Shown here: piece by piece, positions 1-7,490 of the stretch
Position numbering within the stretch: position 1 is the first letter of the stretch
Layout: each line of letters begins with the position of its first letter
Source: DASZGI01 sp035938995
GTDB lineage: Bacteria > Actinomycetota > Actinomycetes > Streptomycetales > Catenulisporaceae
Direction: 5' to 3'
Assembly: GCF_035938995.1 (NCBI RefSeq)
Contig: NZ_DASZGI010000110.1
Location: 1 to 18,478 of the forward strand
Length of the DNA: 18,478 nt
Made by a program: the position numbers and the translations under genes
Notes under the pieces: model-generated
Seen by the model: only the letters and a program-made list of their open reading frames with translations
What the model was told of the DNA's origin: nothing
Databases searched by the model: none

Positions 1-1097
1 ACGCCCAGCTCGCGCTGCACCGCGATCACGATGCCGCCCTTCGCGGTGCCGTCGAGCTTCGTCAGCACGATGCCGCTGATGTCGACCACCTCGCGGAAGA
101 CCCGCGCCTGCACCATGCCGTTCTGGCCGGTCGTCGCGTCCAACACGAGCAGCACCTCGTCGACCGGGCCGTGCTTCTCCACCACCCGCTTGACCTTGCC
201 GAGCTCGTCCATCAGGCCGACCTTGGTGTGCAACCGGCCTGCGGTGTCGATCAGCGCGGTGTCGACGCCGGTCTCCTTCGCCTTCTTCACCGCGTCGAAC
301 GCGACGGACGCGGGGTCGGCGCCCTCCGGGCCGCGCACGGTGGTCGCGCCGACCCGCCGGCCCCAGGTCTCGAGCTGGTCGGCGGCGGCGGCGCGGAAGG
401 TGTCGGCCGCGCCCAGCACCACCGAACGTCCGTCGGCGACCAGGACCCGGGCCAGCTTGCCGGTCGTGGTGGTCTTCCCCACACCGTTGACGCCGACGAC
501 GAGGACGACGGCCGGGCCCTCGCCGTCGGCGCGCACCGAGTGGACAGTGCGGTCGGCGGCCGGGCCGATGAGCGCGATCAGCTCCTCGCGCAGCAGCGCG
601 CGCAGGTCGTCGGGAGTGCGCGAGCCGAGCACGCGGACCCGGGTGCGCAGCCGCTCGACCAGTTCCTGCGTCGGGGCGACGCCGACGTCGCTGGTCAGCA
701 GCACATCCTCGATCTCCTGCCAGGTGTCCTCGTCGAGCTTGTCCCGGGAGAGCAGGGTGAGCAGCCCCTTGCCGACCGCGCTGTTGGAGCGGGCCAGCCG
801 ACCGCGCAGGCGCACGAGGCGGCCGGCCGTGGGCTCGGGGACGTCGAGCAGGAGCGGGGCAGGGGCAGCCGGGGCCTCGGGCGTCGGGGCCCTTGTCGCC
901 GGGGCTGTTGTCGCCGGCGCGGGAGTGGGCGCGGAGACAGCAGGCGGCGCGGCCTGCTCGACCGGGGGCCGCTGGGCCTCGGGCTGCTCGACCTGAGGCT
1001 TGACCCGGCGCCCGGACGTGGTGCGCAGGTAGCCGACGAGCGCCCCGACCACCACCACGGCGAGGACGGCGGCGATGACGATGATCACTGTCTCCAT
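1..1097 (-). CDS. ftsY: Signal recognition particle receptor FtsY (3' end missing)
   Basis: FtsY is the SRP receptor GTPase. It docks the Ffh-4.5S RNA-ribosome complex at the membrane for co-translational insertion. The ATG at 1097 opens 365 complete codons and the frame runs off the left edge, so roughly the last 40 residues are missing. Residues 3-22 form an N-terminal membrane helix. An Ala/Pro/Thr-rich linker follows to about residue 85, then the helical N domain (about 90-180). The SRP-type GTPase has G1 GVNGVGKTT (202-210), DTFRAAA (232-238), DTAGR (284-288), TKLD (346-349) and TAKGG (351-355). These motifs fit FtsY rather than Ffh because of the membrane anchor, the acidic/proline linker and the absence of an M domain before the edge. 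The gene lies 42 bp after the ESX-like pair, in the same direction, so it may be co-transcribed with it. A GAGAG lies about 10 bp before the start. Confidence 0.97.
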   Translation of the reverse strand, partial: METVIIVIAAVLAVVVVGALVGYLRTTSGRRVKPQVEQPEAQRPPVEQAAPPAVSAPTPAPATTAPATRAPTPEAPAAPAPLLLDVPEPTAGRLVRLRGRLARSNSAVGKGLLTLLSRDKLDEDTWQEIEDVLLTSDVGVAPTQELVERLRTRVRVLGSRTPDDLRALLREELIALIGPAADRTVHSVRADGEGPAVVLVVGVNGVGKTTTTGKLARVLVADGRSVVLGAADTFRAAAADQLETWGRRVGATTVRGPEGADPASVAFDAVKKAKETGVDTALIDTAGRLHTKVGLMDELGKVKRVVEKHGPVDEVLLVLDATTGQNGMVQARVFREVVDISGIVLTKLDGTAKGGIVIAVQRELG

Positions 1098-1139
1098 GAG
1101 GCCATTCTCTCAAGCGGTGGAGGGTGCTCGGGCGCGCGG

Positions 1140-1943
1140 TTACAGCAGACTGGTTACCCCGGGCGCGACGTCGAACACAAAGCGCATGGCCTCCACCCGC
1201 TTGAAGCCGTGAACGGCGTCGAGAACCTTGCAGATGTCGGACTGGACCATGTTGAGCTTGCCGCCGATGAAGGCGATCTTCTTGGCCACGTATGCCAGTT
1301 CCACCTGCACCTGGGCGGCCGCGACCGGGGTGACCGTGCCAGCCGTCATCAGTTCCGCGACGAGCATCCCGCCGAGCGAGCCGATCATGATGTTGATCAG
1401 CATCTGGATGGTGCCCTCGGCCAGTTGCGCCTCGCTGCGGATCGCCCGGATGCACTCCCAGGTGGTGCGCACCGATCCAGCCAGCGCGTCGAGTCCTTCC
1501 AGGTACGCGTCCAGCGCCGTGGCGAAGCGCTCGGCCTCCAGGCCGGACCAGTTCTCGCGCAGCGGGGCTCCGGAGGCGCGAAGCGCGTCGGAGACCGCCA
1601 GGATGTCGCGGTAGACGTCGGCCCACACGTGTTCGGCCGCCTGGAGCGCCACACAGTCACCGGTGACGCGTTCGAGCGTGTGGAAGGGGTTCGGCGCGCC
1701 GGTGTGGTCGCAGACGTAGAAGATCAGTTTCTTCTCCAGCGTCCCGATGCCCGGGATCGGGATCGCCGGGATGTGGAAGTGGGACAGGTGCTTTCGGCCG
1801 AGTTCGGCAAGCGCCTCCTCGTCGAGCCGCTCCCGGACCTGGCAGCGGGCCGCCTCTGGGTCGTCCACCGCCTGGTCGTAGCGGTGGCGCCAAGGCAGAC
1901 GGTGTTCGTGCGCTTCTTCAGGCCCACGCTCCAGACGCTTCAT
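1140..1943 (-). CDS. WXG100-like helical protein, putative type VII secretion substrate
   Basis: The 267-residue protein has no family I can name with certainty. Residues 1-60 are charged. Residues 56-67 are a His/Pro/Ile-rich segment. From about residue 85 it looks all-helical. At 132-140 it reads W-S-G-L-E-A-E-R-F, which fits the W-x-G-x-x-A-x-x-F turn of WXG100/ESX proteins. After it comes a long helix and a hydrophobic helix at about 181-201, as seen in larger WXG/LXG-type proteins. The C-terminus (202-267) holds another amphipathic helix but no recognisable toxin domain. The ATG overlaps the TGA of the upstream gene (TGATG at 1941-1945), so translation is probably coupled and the two products may pair. 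No signal peptide is visible, as expected for this export route. Assignment to ESX/type VII is an inference from the motif and helical pattern. No secretion-machinery gene is in the window. Confidence 0.75.
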   Translation of the reverse strand: MKRLERGPEEAHEHRLPWRHRYDQAVDDPEAARCQVRERLDEEALAELGRKHLSHFHIPAIPIPGIGTLEKKLIFYVCDHTGAPNPFHTLERVTGDCVALQAAEHVWADVYRDILAVSDALRASGAPLRENWSGLEAERFATALDAYLEGLDALAGSVRTTWECIRAIRSEAQLAEGTIQMLINIMIGSLGGMLVAELMTAGTVTPVAAAQVQVELAYVAKKIAFIGGKLNMVQSDICKVLDAVHGFKRVEAMRFVFDVAPGVTSLL

Positions 1944-2311
1944 CAGGCGGCCTCTGAGGCGACGTCATCGTGCTGCGCGGGTACCGCGGCGAACTCACCG
2001 GTCAGGTGTTCGATGACCTCGCAGGCCTCGGTGATGTTCCGCTCCGTCGCCGGAAGCCGCTCGTGATAGGCGTCGCGGACCTTGTGCGCGTCGATGAGCT
2101 TGCCGAACGCGTCGTCGTGTACGCGGGCCGCTTCCAGCCGCGTCGGAACCTCGAGCAGCGTCGTGCGCGCCGCATCGAGCGCGGCCACGAACGCTGAGAC
2201 CGCGGCCGGGTCGACGCCCGGCAGCGGCCGGCACGCCGACCCCTCCGCAGTGTCCCCGTCCGCTGCGTCATCCCCGTCGAGCGTGGTGTCGCCAATCTGA
2301 TGGTCGGTCAC
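1943..2311 (-). CDS. Small helical protein, possible EspC/WXG100-size ESX partner
   Basis: A 122-residue protein of unknown function. I chose the GTG at 2311 because AGGGGG lies 5 bp before it and the protein then starts V-T-D-H-Q. The frame stays open upstream to 2494, but that extension is Cys/Pro/Arg-rich and unlike coding sequence. Residues 1-30 are acidic and probably disordered. Residues 33-110 form two or three amphipathic helices starting V-D-P-A-A-V, the opening style of EspC-like and other ESX-secreted small helical proteins. It has no tryptophan and so no WXG motif of its own. Its stop overlaps the start of the following WSG-containing protein by one base, which suggests stoichiometric production of a heterodimer. 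The gene sits downstream of smc after a 211-bp gap. The ESX link is inferred from size, helix pattern and the partner gene. It could instead be an unrelated helical protein. Confidence 0.7.
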   Translation of the reverse strand: MTDHQIGDTTLDGDDAADGDTAEGSACRPLPGVDPAAVSAFVAALDAARTTLLEVPTRLEAARVHDDAFGKLIDAHKVRDAYHERLPATERNITEACEVIEHLTGEFAAVPAQHDDVASEAA

Positions 2312-2484
2312 CGAAACCCCCTGGCAGCCATCCTCCCTAAACGCATGCGTCCGGGAGCATACTCCGCAGCGGCGACAGGGCGGTGTATGCGCGAGCGAAT
2401 GCGGCCGCCCGGCCCAATCAGGCACAGAACCCTGATGTGGGGCGAAACGGACCGGTGGCTCAACAGACCGGGGCTCAGGAGGTA

Positions 2485-2515
2485 TCTGCCTCAAGCAGCG
2501 TCTGTCTTAGGCAGA
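2485..2515 (-). terminator. Candidate terminator after smc
   Basis: TCTGCCT at 2485-2491 and AGGCAGA at 2509-2515 form a perfect 7-bp inverted repeat that begins 8 bp past the smc stop. Two further pairs are possible inside the loop after one mismatch. No T-tract follows, which is common for terminators in high-GC actinomycetes. Related CTTAAGCAG, CTTAGGCAG and CTCAAGCAG words also lie here, so part of the symmetry may come from short repeats. Confidence 0.4.
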
Positions 2516-2522
2516 GTCGGTC

Positions 2523-5500
2523 TTAAGCAGCCGCCGTGTCGCGCAGCCGCTGCGAGATGACGGTGGTGATGCCGTCGCCGCGCATCGACACGCCGTAGAG
2601 CGCGTCGGCAACCTCCATGGTCCGCTTCTGATGGGTGATCACGATCAGCTGCGAGGACTCGCGCAACTCCTCGAAGATCCGGATCAGCCGCTGCAGGTTG
2701 GTGTCGTCGAGCGCCGCCTCGACCTCGTCCATCACGTAGAACGGCGAGGGGCGCGCCTTGAAGATGGCGACCAGCAGGGCGACGGCGGTGAGCGAGCGCT
2801 CGCCACCGGACAGCAGGGACAGCCGCTTGACCTTCTTGCCCGGCGGCCGCGCCTCGACCTCGATGCCGGTGGTGAGCATGTCCTCGGGGTCGGTCAGGAA
2901 GAGCTTGCCCTCGCCGCCCGGGAACAGTCGGGCGAACACGCCCTCGAACTCGCGGGCGGTGTCGGCGTACGCCTCGGCGAAGACCTGTTGCACCCGCTCG
3001 TCCACCTCCCTGACCACCTGGAGCAGGTCGGTGCGGGTCTTTTTGAGGTCCTCGAGCTGTTCGTTGAGGAACTTGTAGCGTTCTTCGAGGGCGGCGAACT
3101 CCTCGAGCGCGAGCGGGTTGATCTTGCCCAGGGCCGCGTAGTCCTTCTCGGCCTGGCGCAGCCGCTTCTCCTGCTCGGCACGCTTGAAGGGCACCGGGGC
3201 GTTGCGCGGGTCGTCGGGGTCGTCCCCCCCGCCGAGATGCGACGCTGCGATCTGGGCAGCAGGCGGCGGCACCGGCCGGTCCGGGCCGTACTCCTCGACC
3301 AGCGCCTCGACGGTGACGCCGAACTCCTCCATAGCGCGCGCTTCGAGCTGTTCGATGCGCATGCGCTTTTCCGCGCGGGCCACCTCGTCGCGGTGCACCG
3401 AGTCGGTCAGCTTCTCCAGTTCGCCGGTCAGCTCACGAACCCGGCCGCGCACGACGTGAAGCGCCGCCTCGCGCTCGGCCCGGTCGCGCTCGGCCGCCTC
3501 GCGCTCCATACCGGCGCGGCTCAGCGAGACCTCAAGGCAGACGAGGGTCTGGCGGACGCCGGAGGCCACGGCGCGGGCGACCTCCGCCTGCCGTGCGGCA
3601 CGATCCCGCCGCTGCGCCGCCCGGGTCCGGGCTTCGCGCTCCTGCGCTGCGGCGCGGTCGAGCGCGTCGGCGCGTCCGGCCAGCGAGCGGGCGCGCTCCT
3701 CCCCGGTGCGCACGGCCAGCCGCGCCTCCATTTCGGCAGCGCGGGCGGCGGTGGCTTCGGCGGACAGCTCGGCGCGGCCGTCCGGGGCCAGGTCGAAGTC
3801 CTCCTCCAGGGCCTCGGCGACGGCAACCGCCTCCTCGTGCTGCATCTCGAGGTCGGCCAGCGCCTGGAGGTCCTTCTCTTGGGCGCCCTGAGCGGCTTCG
3901 AGGGCCTTGGCGTAGCGCTCGACCTCGCCGAGGGCGGCGCGGGCCTGGCCGCCGAGCCGGCCGAGCTGCTGGGCGACGGAGGCTTTCTGGGCGTCGGCGG
4001 CGCGGCGCTGGGCGAGCAGGCCGTCAAGGGTCTGCTTCGCGGTCCGCTGCTGTTCGGTGGCCTCCTCGAGCTCACCGCGCAGCCTGCGGGCGCGCTCGCC
4101 GGCGCCCAGGAGCTTCTCGGCCGCCTCATCGACGGCGGCCTGGACCTCGAGTAGCGACGGCGCCGAGGAGGAGCCGCCCTGCGCGAGATGCCGGCTGAGC
4201 ACGTCGCCGTCGCGGGTGACGGCCACCAGGTCGGGGTGTGCAGCGATCAGCGACGAGGCCTCGCCGAGGTCGTCCACTATCGCCACGCCGCGCAGCAGCC
4301 GGCGCAGCGAGGCGCGCATCTCGTCCGGCACGGTCACCAACTCGACCGCGTACTTGGCGTACGGCGGCAGGTCGGGCCAGGAGGCGAGGCGGTCGTCCTC
4401 GGGAGCTCCACCGACCAGGATCGCCGCGCGTCCCTTGTCTTCGGACTTCAGCAGCCGGATGGCGTTGACCGCGCTGTCCGGGGAGGAGACGGCGACCGCG
4501 TCGGCGGCCAGCCCGAGCGCCGCGGCCACCGCGGCCTCGGCGCCCTGAGCGACCGTCAGTATCGCGGCGATGGAGCCGAGCAGCCCGGAGAGCCGGTCGG
4601 TGGCGGCGAGCAGCGCGCCGGCGCCGTCCTTGCGGTTGAGGCCGAGTTCGAGCGCTTCCTTGCGGGCGGCGAGGGCGGCCCGCTCCCGCTCGGCGTCGCG
4701 TTCGGCGGCGCGCAGGGAGGTCAGCCGGTCCTCGGCGGTGGCGACCGCCTCGGTGGCCGCCTCGACCTCGGCGTCCAGGCCCTCGCCGCCGTCGATGTCC
4801 TCGACGTCGGCCTTGAGCAGGTCGTACTCGCGCTGGACGGCGGCGGCCCGCTCCCGCGCATCGTCGTGCGCGGCGGCGATGCGGCCGATTTCGGCGTCCG
4901 CGGCGCCCGCCCTGGACTTGACCGCGCCGACCCGTCCGGCCAGCTTCGCCAGATTCTCCCGACGGTCGGCGGCCGAGCGGACGGCGGCGGCCAGGCGCTT
5001 CTCCTCGGTGGCGAGGGCGGCTTCGGCCTCGCCCCGGCGGTTCACCGCCTCGGCGAGTACATCCTGGGCCTGGGCGATCTCCTCGGCCAGCGCCTCTTCC
5101 TGTTCGCGGATGCGCGCGGCCTCGCGCTGCATGTCCTCCGGATCCCGGCCGCGTCGCTCCGCGGGGTCCTCGCCCTGAGCGAGCTGGCCGAGGTTGCGCA
5201 CCCGCTCCCCGGCGAGCGAGGCCGTGCCGCGCAGCCGCTCGCGCAGGGAGGAGAGGCGGTACCACGCCTCCTGAGCCGCCGCCAGATGCGGGACCAGCTC
5301 CTGGACCTCGTGCTCGAGCTCGGTCTCCTTGGCCTGGCACTGGGCGTACTCGCGTTCGAGCTCGGCGCGCAGGACGCGGATCGCCGTGTCGTCGGCGGTC
5401 TCCTTCTCGTACGCGGCGCGCAGACCGGTCAGATCATCGGCCAGCAGGCGCAGCCGGGCGTCGCGCAGGTCGGCCTGGATGACGGCGGCGCGGCGAGCCA

Positions 5501-6131
5501 CCTCGGCCTGGCGTCCCAGGGGCTTGAGCTGGCGGCGCAGCTCGGTGGTCAGGTCGGTGATCCGGGTCAGGTTGGCCTGCATCGCGTCGAGCTTGCGCAG
5601 CGCCTTTTCCTTGCGCTTGCGGTGCTTGAGCACGCCGGCGGCCTCCTCGACGAAGGCGCGGCGCTCCTCGGGACCGGCCTGCAGGACAGCGTCGAGCTGG
5701 CCCTGTCCGACGATCACGTGCATCTCGCGGCCGATGCCGGAGTCGGAGAGCAGTTCCTGGATGTCGAGCAGGCGGCAGGACGAGCCGTTGATCGCGTACT
5801 CGGAGCCGCCGTTGCGGAACATGATCCGCGAGATGGTGACCTCGGTGTAGTCGATCGGCAAGGCGCCGTCGGTGTTGTCGATGGTGAGGGTGACCTCGGC
5901 CCGGCCGAGCGGCGGGCGGCCCGAGGTGCCCGCGAAGATCACGTCCTCCATCTTGCCGCCGCGCAGCGACTTGGCGCCCTGCTCCCCCATCACCCAGGCG
6001 AGGGCGTCCACGACGTTGGACTTGCCCGAGCCGTTCGGACCGACGACACAGGTGATCCCCGGCTCGAAGCGCAGGGTCGTGGCCGACGCGAACGACTTGA
6101 ATCCCCGCAGGGTCATGCTCTTCAGATACAC
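2523..6131 (-). CDS. smc: Chromosome segregation ATPase Smc
   Basis: Smc is the ATPase of the bacterial condensin. With ScpA and ScpB it entraps and organises replicated chromosomes. The 1202 residues match the family length. The N-terminal head has Walker A GPNGSGKSN (31-39) and a Q-loop glutamine at 145. Two long Ala/Glu/Arg-rich coiled-coil arms flank a hinge at about 510-670. The C-terminal head carries the ABC signature LSGGERS (1107-1113), Walker B ending in D1135-E1136, and a terminal switch histidine in the ITHQKRT stretch. The start is a GTG at 6131 with AGGA about 10 bp upstream. Starting there gives V-Y-L-K-S before the conserved T-L-R-G-F-K-S-F, as in other actinomycete Smc proteins. 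The usual neighbours rnc, mutM and acylphosphatase are absent upstream. A 336-bp hairpin-rich gap precedes the gene, so it probably has its own promoter. Very long open frames on the opposite strand are GC shadows. Confidence 0.98.
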   Translation of the reverse strand: MYLKSMTLRGFKSFASATTLRFEPGITCVVGPNGSGKSNVVDALAWVMGEQGAKSLRGGKMEDVIFAGTSGRPPLGRAEVTLTIDNTDGALPIDYTEVTISRIMFRNGGSEYAINGSSCRLLDIQELLSDSGIGREMHVIVGQGQLDAVLQAGPEERRAFVEEAAGVLKHRKRKEKALRKLDAMQANLTRITDLTTELRRQLKPLGRQAEVARRAAVIQADLRDARLRLLADDLTGLRAAYEKETADDTAIRVLRAELEREYAQCQAKETELEHEVQELVPHLAAAQEAWYRLSSLRERLRGTASLAGERVRNLGQLAQGEDPAERRGRDPEDMQREAARIREQEEALAEEIAQAQDVLAEAVNRRGEAEAALATEEKRLAAAVRSAADRRENLAKLAGRVGAVKSRAGAADAEIGRIAAAHDDARERAAAVQREYDLLKADVEDIDGGEGLDAEVEAATEAVATAEDRLTSLRAAERDAERERAALAARKEALELGLNRKDGAGALLAATDRLSGLLGSIAAILTVAQGAEAAVAAALGLAADAVAVSSPDSAVNAIRLLKSEDKGRAAILVGGAPEDDRLASWPDLPPYAKYAVELVTVPDEMRASLRRLLRGVAIVDDLGEASSLIAAHPDLVAVTRDGDVLSRHLAQGGSSSAPSLLEVQAAVDEAAEKLLGAGERARRLRGELEEATEQQRTAKQTLDGLLAQRRAADAQKASVAQQLGRLGGQARAALGEVERYAKALEAAQGAQEKDLQALADLEMQHEEAVAVAEALEEDFDLAPDGRAELSAEATAARAAEMEARLAVRTGEERARSLAGRADALDRAAAQEREARTRAAQRRDRAARQAEVARAVASGVRQTLVCLEVSLSRAGMEREAAERDRAEREAALHVVRGRVRELTGELEKLTDSVHRDEVARAEKRMRIEQLEARAMEEFGVTVEALVEEYGPDRPVPPPAAQIAASHLGGGDDPDDPRNAPVPFKRAEQEKRLRQAEKDYAALGKINPLALEEFAALEERYKFLNEQLEDLKKTRTDLLQVVREVDERVQQVFAEAYADTAREFEGVFARLFPGGEGKLFLTDPEDMLTTGIEVEARPPGKKVKRLSLLSGGERSLTAVALLVAIFKARPSPFYVMDEVEAALDDTNLQRLIRIFEELRESSQLIVITHQKRTMEVADALYGVSMRGDGITTVISQRLRDTAAA

Positions 6132-6388
6132 GTCGTCGGATTCCTAGCGGCCGGACACAGATGTGTTGCGTATCCCTAGAGCGTACCTGGAGGGGTGGCG
6201 CGGACGGCCGACTCGGGACACAAGCAGCGGAAAGTAGTACCGCGCGGCAACCGCGCGAAACCGGGAACCCCCGTGCCTCTCGGTTGATCCGGGTGCTCGA
6301 GAGACAAGGGCGCACAGACGAGAGCAGAAGAGGCCAGACGAGGCAAGCAGACGCAAGGACGCAAAAGGTGCCGCCGCGAACAAACGAA
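6132..6388. other. Non-coding gap upstream of smc
   Basis: Together with the terminator to its right this is a 336-bp gap. I see no gene in it. It holds short inverted repeats: CGCGCGG/CCGCGCG at 6241-6257 with a 3-nt loop, CTCTCG/CGAGAG at 6277-6303, and ACACA-GA-TGTGT at about 6157-6168. The smc promoter should be here. TACGCT on the minus strand near 6179-6184 is the only -10-like word I noticed, and no good -35 accompanies it. Confidence 0.5.
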
Positions 6389-6421
6389 GAAGGGACGCGG
6401 ATCGCGTCCCTTCGCGTTTTT
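6389..6421 (-). terminator. Strong, probably bidirectional terminator
   Basis: GAAGGGACGCG (6389-6399) and CGCGTCCCTTC (6403-6413) form a perfect 11-bp stem with a 3-nt loop. On the plus strand it is followed by TTTTT (6417-6421). On the minus strand it is followed by a T-rich CTTCGTTTGTTC. Both flanking genes are on the minus strand, so its likely job is to end transcription of the 70-residue-protein gene before smc. Confidence 0.75.
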
Positions 6422-6439
6422 CGGGTTCCGCCGTCCTGC

Positions 6440-6474
6440 GACCTGGCAGCCCGCCCGTCCAGGCGGGTCAGGTC
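6440..6474 (-). terminator. Stem-loop spanning the stop codon of the small coiled-coil gene
   Basis: GACCTG (6440-6445) pairs with CAGGTC (6469-6474), and inside it CCCGCC (6450-6455) pairs with GGCGGG (6462-6467). The TGA stop at 6468-6470 lies within the stem. It has no T-tract. It may protect the mRNA 3' end or assist the stronger terminator about 50 bp further on. Confidence 0.35.
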
Positions 6475-6680
6475 AGCGCGGGCTCCCGCTCGGCAACAGT
6501 GGCGGCGAACAGGTCGGGGTCGAACGATGCGGTGTGAGCCGCTGCCGCAAGCGTGTCGTTCTCAGCCTTCACACGATTAAGCTGATCTTCGAGGTCGCGT
6601 ACACGCTGCTGCAACCGCCGCATCTCGCCGACAATCCGCGGGTCTGTCCCCCCGAGGTGTCCGAGTAGCGCCTTAGCCAT
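6468..6680 (-). CDS. Small conserved-looking coiled-coil protein (70 aa)
   Basis: The protein starts M-A-K-A-L-L-G-H-L-G-G-T-D-P-R. It then forms one continuous heptad-type helix (about residues 16-50: E-M-R-R-L-Q-Q-R-V-R-D-L-E-D-Q-L and onward) and ends in an acidic tail E-P-A-L-T. I chose the ATG at 6680 because a perfect GGAGG lies 8 bp upstream. The frame continues to 6863, but that part lacks coding character. The arrangement of a short Gly/Asp/Pro-containing head, a coiled coil and an EPALT-type end resembles small hypothetical proteins that I recall from Streptomyces, which I could not check. The function is unknown. A single unbroken helix without enzyme motifs suggests an oligomeric scaffold or adaptor. 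It appears monocistronic, ending at two hairpins before smc. No promoter is obvious upstream. Confidence 0.8.
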   Translation of the reverse strand: MAKALLGHLGGTDPRIVGEMRRLQQRVRDLEDQLNRVKAENDTLAAAAHTASFDPDLFAATVAEREPALT

Positions 6681-7401
6681 TCCAAGGTCCTCCACGCTGA
6701 GTGACCGACACGGCTTCTTAGCCGCCGTGTCACGTGAGGTCATTGCGCGCTCCGAGTCGCACTGCGGGGCGGGGATTCGGCGGGAGCTTGGGGTGCCCGG
6801 CCGGGCGCTGGAGCGTGGCCGGAAAACCGCTGAAGCCAGCCCGAGCGCGGACCGTGCAAACACGGCTGCCTACCGACATCCTCACAGTAAAAACGACAGG
6901 TGCGCGGGCTTCTAGCGTCTCACCATCCGGTGCCAGGGTCAAATCCGAGATGCCGTTCGTGACCGCCGAAGGTTTGGGCGTCACGCCGACTGGGCACTCT
7001 GATGGGCCGTTTGGTGAAGCCAAGGTTCTGGAGCAGATCACCGCGGGCCCGAAAACCACCCTGAGCGCAGCGTATATAGGACAAGTGTCCGCACGAGTCG
7101 CGAAGATCGCAACCCGCGCGCAGCGGATCAGCGCAGAACCCGGACACGCTCCGCATCCGTCCCGGCCGCAAACAACACGCGAACGGCCGAGCGGGACGCG
7201 GGCATTGGGGGTGGTGCAGGGCGGCATGGAGGGTCACGCGGGGCGGCATCGAAGATGACGCCGAGGTTCCGGCAACGTTTCCGGCGATCCCTGACGAGCT
7301 AAGCCAGCTGAGGGCACGGCAGCCAACCGCGACCACCGACCGTACCGATCACCGACCGCGCAGAGAAGAAGCTCGACAGCGGCCGGAAACTGGACAGCGC
7401 C
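6681..7401. other. Gene-free stretch with one notable hairpin
   Basis: About 720 bp have no convincing gene. Open frames exist on both strands (plus 6734-7258, minus 6730-7227), but their third-position GC is much lower than in neighbouring genes and they have no recognisable domain. A stem-loop at 6958-6985 pairs CGTGAC with GTCACG and GCC with GGC around a 9-nt loop, with one bulged C. The part around 6850-7080 is visibly less GC-rich than the flanking genes. It may hold the promoter of the small coiled-coil gene, a small RNA, or degraded sequence. Confidence 0.5.
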
Positions 7402-7469
7402 GGAACTCAGCACCGCCAGAAACTCAGCACCGCCAGAAACTCGGCACCGCCAGAGACTCGGCACGGCTA
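7402..7469. repeat. 17-bp tandem repeat, four copies
   Basis: Four head-to-tail copies of about GAAACTCAGCACCGCCA lie at 7402-7418, 7419-7435, 7436-7452 and 7453-7469. Copies 1-3 differ from one another at one or two positions. Copy 4 has four changes from the consensus. There are no spacers, so this is not a CRISPR array. The unit of 17 keeps no reading frame. It lies next to the longer repeats that run to valS. Confidence 0.9.
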
Positions 7470-7490
7470 GTAGTGCGTGCCGCCGCGCCC

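Noticed and set aside
2631..6179. Long plus-strand frames (2631-4154, 4188-6179) opposite smc
   Set aside because: They are shadows of smc: composition mirrors the sense codons and no family is recognisable. The same holds for 171-2066 opposite ftsY and the ESX-like pair, and 13810-15225 opposite tig.
6925..6955. T-arm-like AGGGTCAAATCCGA in the gap
   Set aside because: The loop lacks one of the two conserved Ts, and no matching acceptor, D or anticodon stems are found around it.
6734..7258. Plus-strand frame of 174 codons in the gene-free gap
   Set aside because: Its GTG start has no ribosome-binding site, its third-position GC is clearly below that of neighbouring genes, and it has no domain or conserved look. 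The overlapping minus frame 6730-7227 is no better.
7402..7469. Possible CRISPR array
   Set aside because: The 17-bp units are directly adjacent with no spacers, and no cas genes are present.
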